DNA of 64,000 bases from Acorus gramineus. Its lineage: Eukaryota > Streptophyta > Magnoliopsida > Acorales > Acoraceae. The stretch spans positions 18,911,280-18,975,279 of the forward strand of contig CM060847.1 in assembly GCA_030737835.1 (NCBI GenBank). The letters run 5' to 3'. This document shows, piece after piece, positions 61,090-64,000 of the stretch (position 1 is the stretch's first letter; each line of letters starts with the position of its first letter). The position numbers and the translations under genes are program-made. The notes beneath the pieces are model-generated. The model was not told the origin of the DNA, ran no database searches, and was given only the letters and a program-made list of their open reading frames with translations.

Positions 61090-62339
61090 TCACACTAGTT
61101 CAAGACTCACAATTGAAAATATAAGAAGAGTGAACAACTTCAAGATGAGAAAAAATTGACAACTATATTTCACTACAATAGACAAGCTTACATTCAAAAT
61201 TGGGCTATTAGAGACAAGCTTGCACAAATGCATGTTTTTGATAGTGTTGGGATTTATGTGGAGTAAGTTAGATTGAATTGAGTTGAAATGATGGAGAGGG
61301 GTTCTTTATATAGTCAAGGTTGGTATGGGGAATAGGATATGGGAAATTGGTGCTCATAACATCTAGTGTGGTGTTCCAATGCATGAGTAAGTGAAGGTTA
61401 ATGGGAATAGAGTAGTCAAGGTCGTTTACTAAGACATAGGTAATAGGAGGCATATGGAAAGTGATAGTCTATGGATAGGTAAAAGGGGGTTCTTGAAAAA
61501 TGATATTGGTCAATTTTGTTTTTCAAGTCATGGAAAAATGGTGGGTGGCATAGGAAGTCAAACTTAGGAAAGTGGTGAAATGAATGAGGTGGTTGTTAAT
61601 GGAGAGTGTAGGAGATGAACACTTGTGCAAGAAGTCATGGATGCCCCACACAAAATACAAAGTTTGCCTTACTACATCTCTCAATATAAAAAACTAATAT
61701 AAATAGATAGATAAGTAACAAAGCTCACTTTAAAGTTTCACAATAGCATAATGTTGTTTAAGCCATAGACCACACTCTGTAATATTCTTCCATCAGAAGG
61801 ATGAGGAGGGCCAAAAAGTAGATGCCTATATGGTTCATCTAGGATCTGATTGATCATGTACATGACCCAAGACCTGATACTTGATGGACCCCCTGTCGGG
61901 TTAGGTTTAGTCCACCTTGATCCTGCCTCAATTGGACCCGCTGACATGCCAAGTCCAAAGAGGCCATGAAAATGACAATAAACAAGAAACTCAATATGAA
62001 TATACCCCGGGGTTTATCTCATGACTTCCTTATTGGATAGGGGTGCTAGCTGGCTAACCCAAACCTGATTAATTGCAACTCAATATGATATTAAAGTTAT
62101 CTTATTAAAGGCTCGGCCCAACATCGGAGCATGAAAGAGTGAATAAGAAATTTGGTAGGTATAATTTTAAAGTTAGATATTCTGATATCATGTTAGATTT
62201 AGATAAAAAAAATAGTTCTCAATTAATTAGCCATAGACTCCATATATAGTTATAAAAAATTGAAATTATCAAAATTTATTCATGACAAATATTTTTAGTC
62301 TTTAAGAAAAGACTAGATTACCTATATGTCATTCTTAGC
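61090..62339. other. Intergenic DNA, no gene seen
   Basis: Plain unique-looking sequence with small open frames that resemble nothing I know. A GGGTTAGGTTTAGTCC stretch near 61900 may be repeat-derived. Confidence 0.35.
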
Positions 62340-62457
62340 AATGTCCATTTGAAAAGATGAATAGCTGATTAAACACGTTGTATCTCTCCTTTATCATGAA
62401 TGGAATACAGTAATATATTGTTCAATAATATGTAACTGTTGGGAGGCATAAATCCCC

Positions 62458-62700
62458 GAGCGCTGATACACGGAGTCCGTTTTACAGTCCTAAACACTAT
62501 GATAACGCAATATATATTACGTAATATATATTGCGTTATTATAGTGTATGAGGTTTTATCACAGTATATGGTGCAAATTGTTTTATCATTTTTTTAATTT
62601 TAAAAAAATACACTAATGTATCTCAATATATACTTCATTTCATACAACAACATACATTTCATTTGGAAGGCCGCAATGGCCGTTGGACGTATCATTTTCC
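62458..62700. mobile_element. GAGNGCTGATAC-family MITE, 243 bp
   Basis: The left end is GAGCGCTGATACAC and the right end, inward, GGAAAATGATACGTCC. Flanking 9-mers TAAATCCCC (62449-62457) and TAAATCCCT (62701-62709) match at 8 of 9, and the homologous site near 48018 is empty. Contains the palindrome 62495-62546. Confidence 0.8.
62495..62546. repeat. 52-bp near-perfect palindrome
   Basis: The arms 62495-62520 (CACTATGATAACGC...) and 62521-62546 (...GCGTTATTATAGTG) meet at TTAC|GTAA with no spacer and differ at one of 26 pairs. Confidence 0.95.
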
Positions 62701-62870
62701 TAAATCCCTGCTTACGTTGGGCTTACATTGTTCTTGAGTCACACATTGAGCAAATAAACCACAAAATGGAGGCCATGAACCCCACCAAACCAAAAGTGTG
62801 ATTGCCCAAATCTACAAAAACCCAGACATTGAAACACAACCAAATCAAGTGCTCTCATTTCCACAATTAC

Positions 62871-63359
62871 GGTACACGCATGTTTTCACCATCTCTTTTG
62901 ATAACGCCTTTTAAATTATTCAAATACCACTTGAAATAGATTGAAATGTTTGACATAAAGGGTGTCAGAGTTGAGGCTCAGCATTAAGAAACAATTGATC
63001 TTTCACTGCCCCACAAAAAAGCAACTTTGCAAGTGGAATTTTAAAAGGTCCATATATGAAAGAGAAAAGGTCACGTGGCTTGCCGCATTTAAGGAGGACA
63101 ATAAAGTCGCGTGATGTTTATTAGTTTCAGTTAGGGGTTCAAATCGATCAGTGGATTGGATTTGGAGCACAAGTCGAACATGACATGAATTCAGAGGTTT
63201 GGGATGGCATGCTGTCCAAGCTAAAGCCTAATCTGACTCTCAAACTCGAGAAAGCCAATTTGAACCTAACCCGTCAAGTTATCTTCCGTATATTGAGCAC
63301 ACGTCAGCCTATCCGCTGAAGTTTGCCTTGTAAGTGTTTATCTAGCCCAGAGCTTAGTA
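62871..63359. other. Intergenic DNA, no gene seen
   Basis: No coding similarity or delimited repeat. Confidence 0.4.
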
Positions 63360-63659
63360 TAAGCTTGTCAACGGATTGGATACGGATCAGATAGTTAATA
63401 TCTGAATCCTATCTTAATCATTTGAAAACGGATATTAATTTTTAGATTTGGATATCTCTAGAAATGAATCAGATATACATATTTTTTGGATAATTGACAT
63501 GTTTAAATATTAACATTAATCAAGTGTTATATTATAGAGATATGAAAATTCAAATTGAGATTTTAAGACTTATTCTCTCTTTTAGATACCATGCATTAAA
63601 AATTTAATGATAATATAATATATATTGATTGTGGTTAATCATATAAGATAACAAATAAG

Positions 63660-63707
<48 letters not shown>

Positions 63708-63806
63708 TTGAATCGGATATATTAATATCAATATTCGCACTTTGGATATGGATTCAGATCAGATCTGATCTGATTTAGATTTTTTTTTGAATAATTAACA
63801 GACTTA
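63360..63806. mobile_element. Relative of the 627-1157 MITE, with a TA microsatellite
   Basis: The ends are TAAGCTTGTCAAC and, inward from the right, TAAGTCTGTTAAT, matching the style of 627-1157. GGATACGGATC and GATATGGATTC words occupy the two arms. A (TA)n run of about 38 bp lies at 63664-63701. The flanks match poorly, so the ends are approximate. Confidence 0.5.
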
Positions 63807-64000
63807 GCCTAATCATCGTAGGTTGAGATAACTTTGGGTAGAGTTCATATTGAATTTGACATTTAATTTTAATTTGCTGCTCACTAATGGAGTCTTGGTC
63901 GATGTGAGTCCACCAGTTAATCTAACTTTAGATTTAAGTTTGCTTGGGTTTAGATTCAGATTGTATCCAATTTTTAAATTTTGAACTGAACTTGTCTATG

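Larger units (their letters stand above)
62340..62870. repeat. Diverged copy of 47905-48447 with its own MITE insertion
   Basis: See 47905-48447. Without the two MITEs the copies align for roughly 250-300 bp. Confidence 0.75.

Overview
This is a plant nuclear window, from an angiosperm I cannot place to species. The evidence is spliced genes of plant-only or plant-typical families, AT-rich intergenic DNA full of small DNA transposons, and a Ty1/copia element primed by initiator-Met tRNA. There are no operons, CRISPR arrays or rRNA genes, and I found no tRNA gene.

Three host genes can be rebuilt from exons with canonical splice sites, and all lie on the minus strand. They are: (1) a two-exon CFL1-like WW-domain protein with EAR motifs (4214-5146, 234 aa); (2) a three-exon actin-depolymerizing factor closest to ADF6 (26985-30364, 145 aa), whose second intron carries a hAT-like insertion; (3) a three-exon R2R3-MYB transcription factor (38988-40265, 268 aa), with a TATA box 73 bp upstream of the ATG and a hAT-like element carrying a nested MITE starting about 0.54 kb upstream. 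The three genes are 22 and 9 kb apart and show no sign of acting in one pathway.

Most of the rest is transposon-derived. Many small DNA elements can be delimited by target-site duplications (TSDs). Mutator-like elements with 9-bp TSDs lie at 627-1157, 2302-3075, 12349-12594, 19593-20612, 24644-25667, 31539-32073 and 35789-35954. hAT-like elements with 8-bp TSDs lie at 14590-15147, 21044-21420 and 40801-41881. PIF/Harbinger-like elements with TAA or TTA TSDs lie at 8859-9314, 18013-18221 and 22398-23876. There are two SINE/retroposon-like insertions (13047-13130, 60000-60105) and one LINE reverse-transcriptase fragment (60743-61083). LTR fossils are one broken copia element with both LTRs (49407-54296), a probable solo LTR (11393-12042), a Gypsy-type LTR relic (about 57230-59420) and a degraded TRIM-like relic (about 30950-32400).

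The structures most worth a second look are: a 1.65-kb tandem duplication with about 0.24% substitutions whose ends lie inside two dated transposons (14743-18055); a cluster of TCGACA...TGTCGA mini-hairpins inside a foldback element (56305-56622); a 52-bp near-perfect palindrome (62495-62546); a pair of homologous segments that act as reciprocal empty sites for one MITE family (47905-48447 and 62340-62870); and a GC-rich minisatellite in the copia leader (53280-54106). I found no gene cluster that looks like a new multi-gene system.
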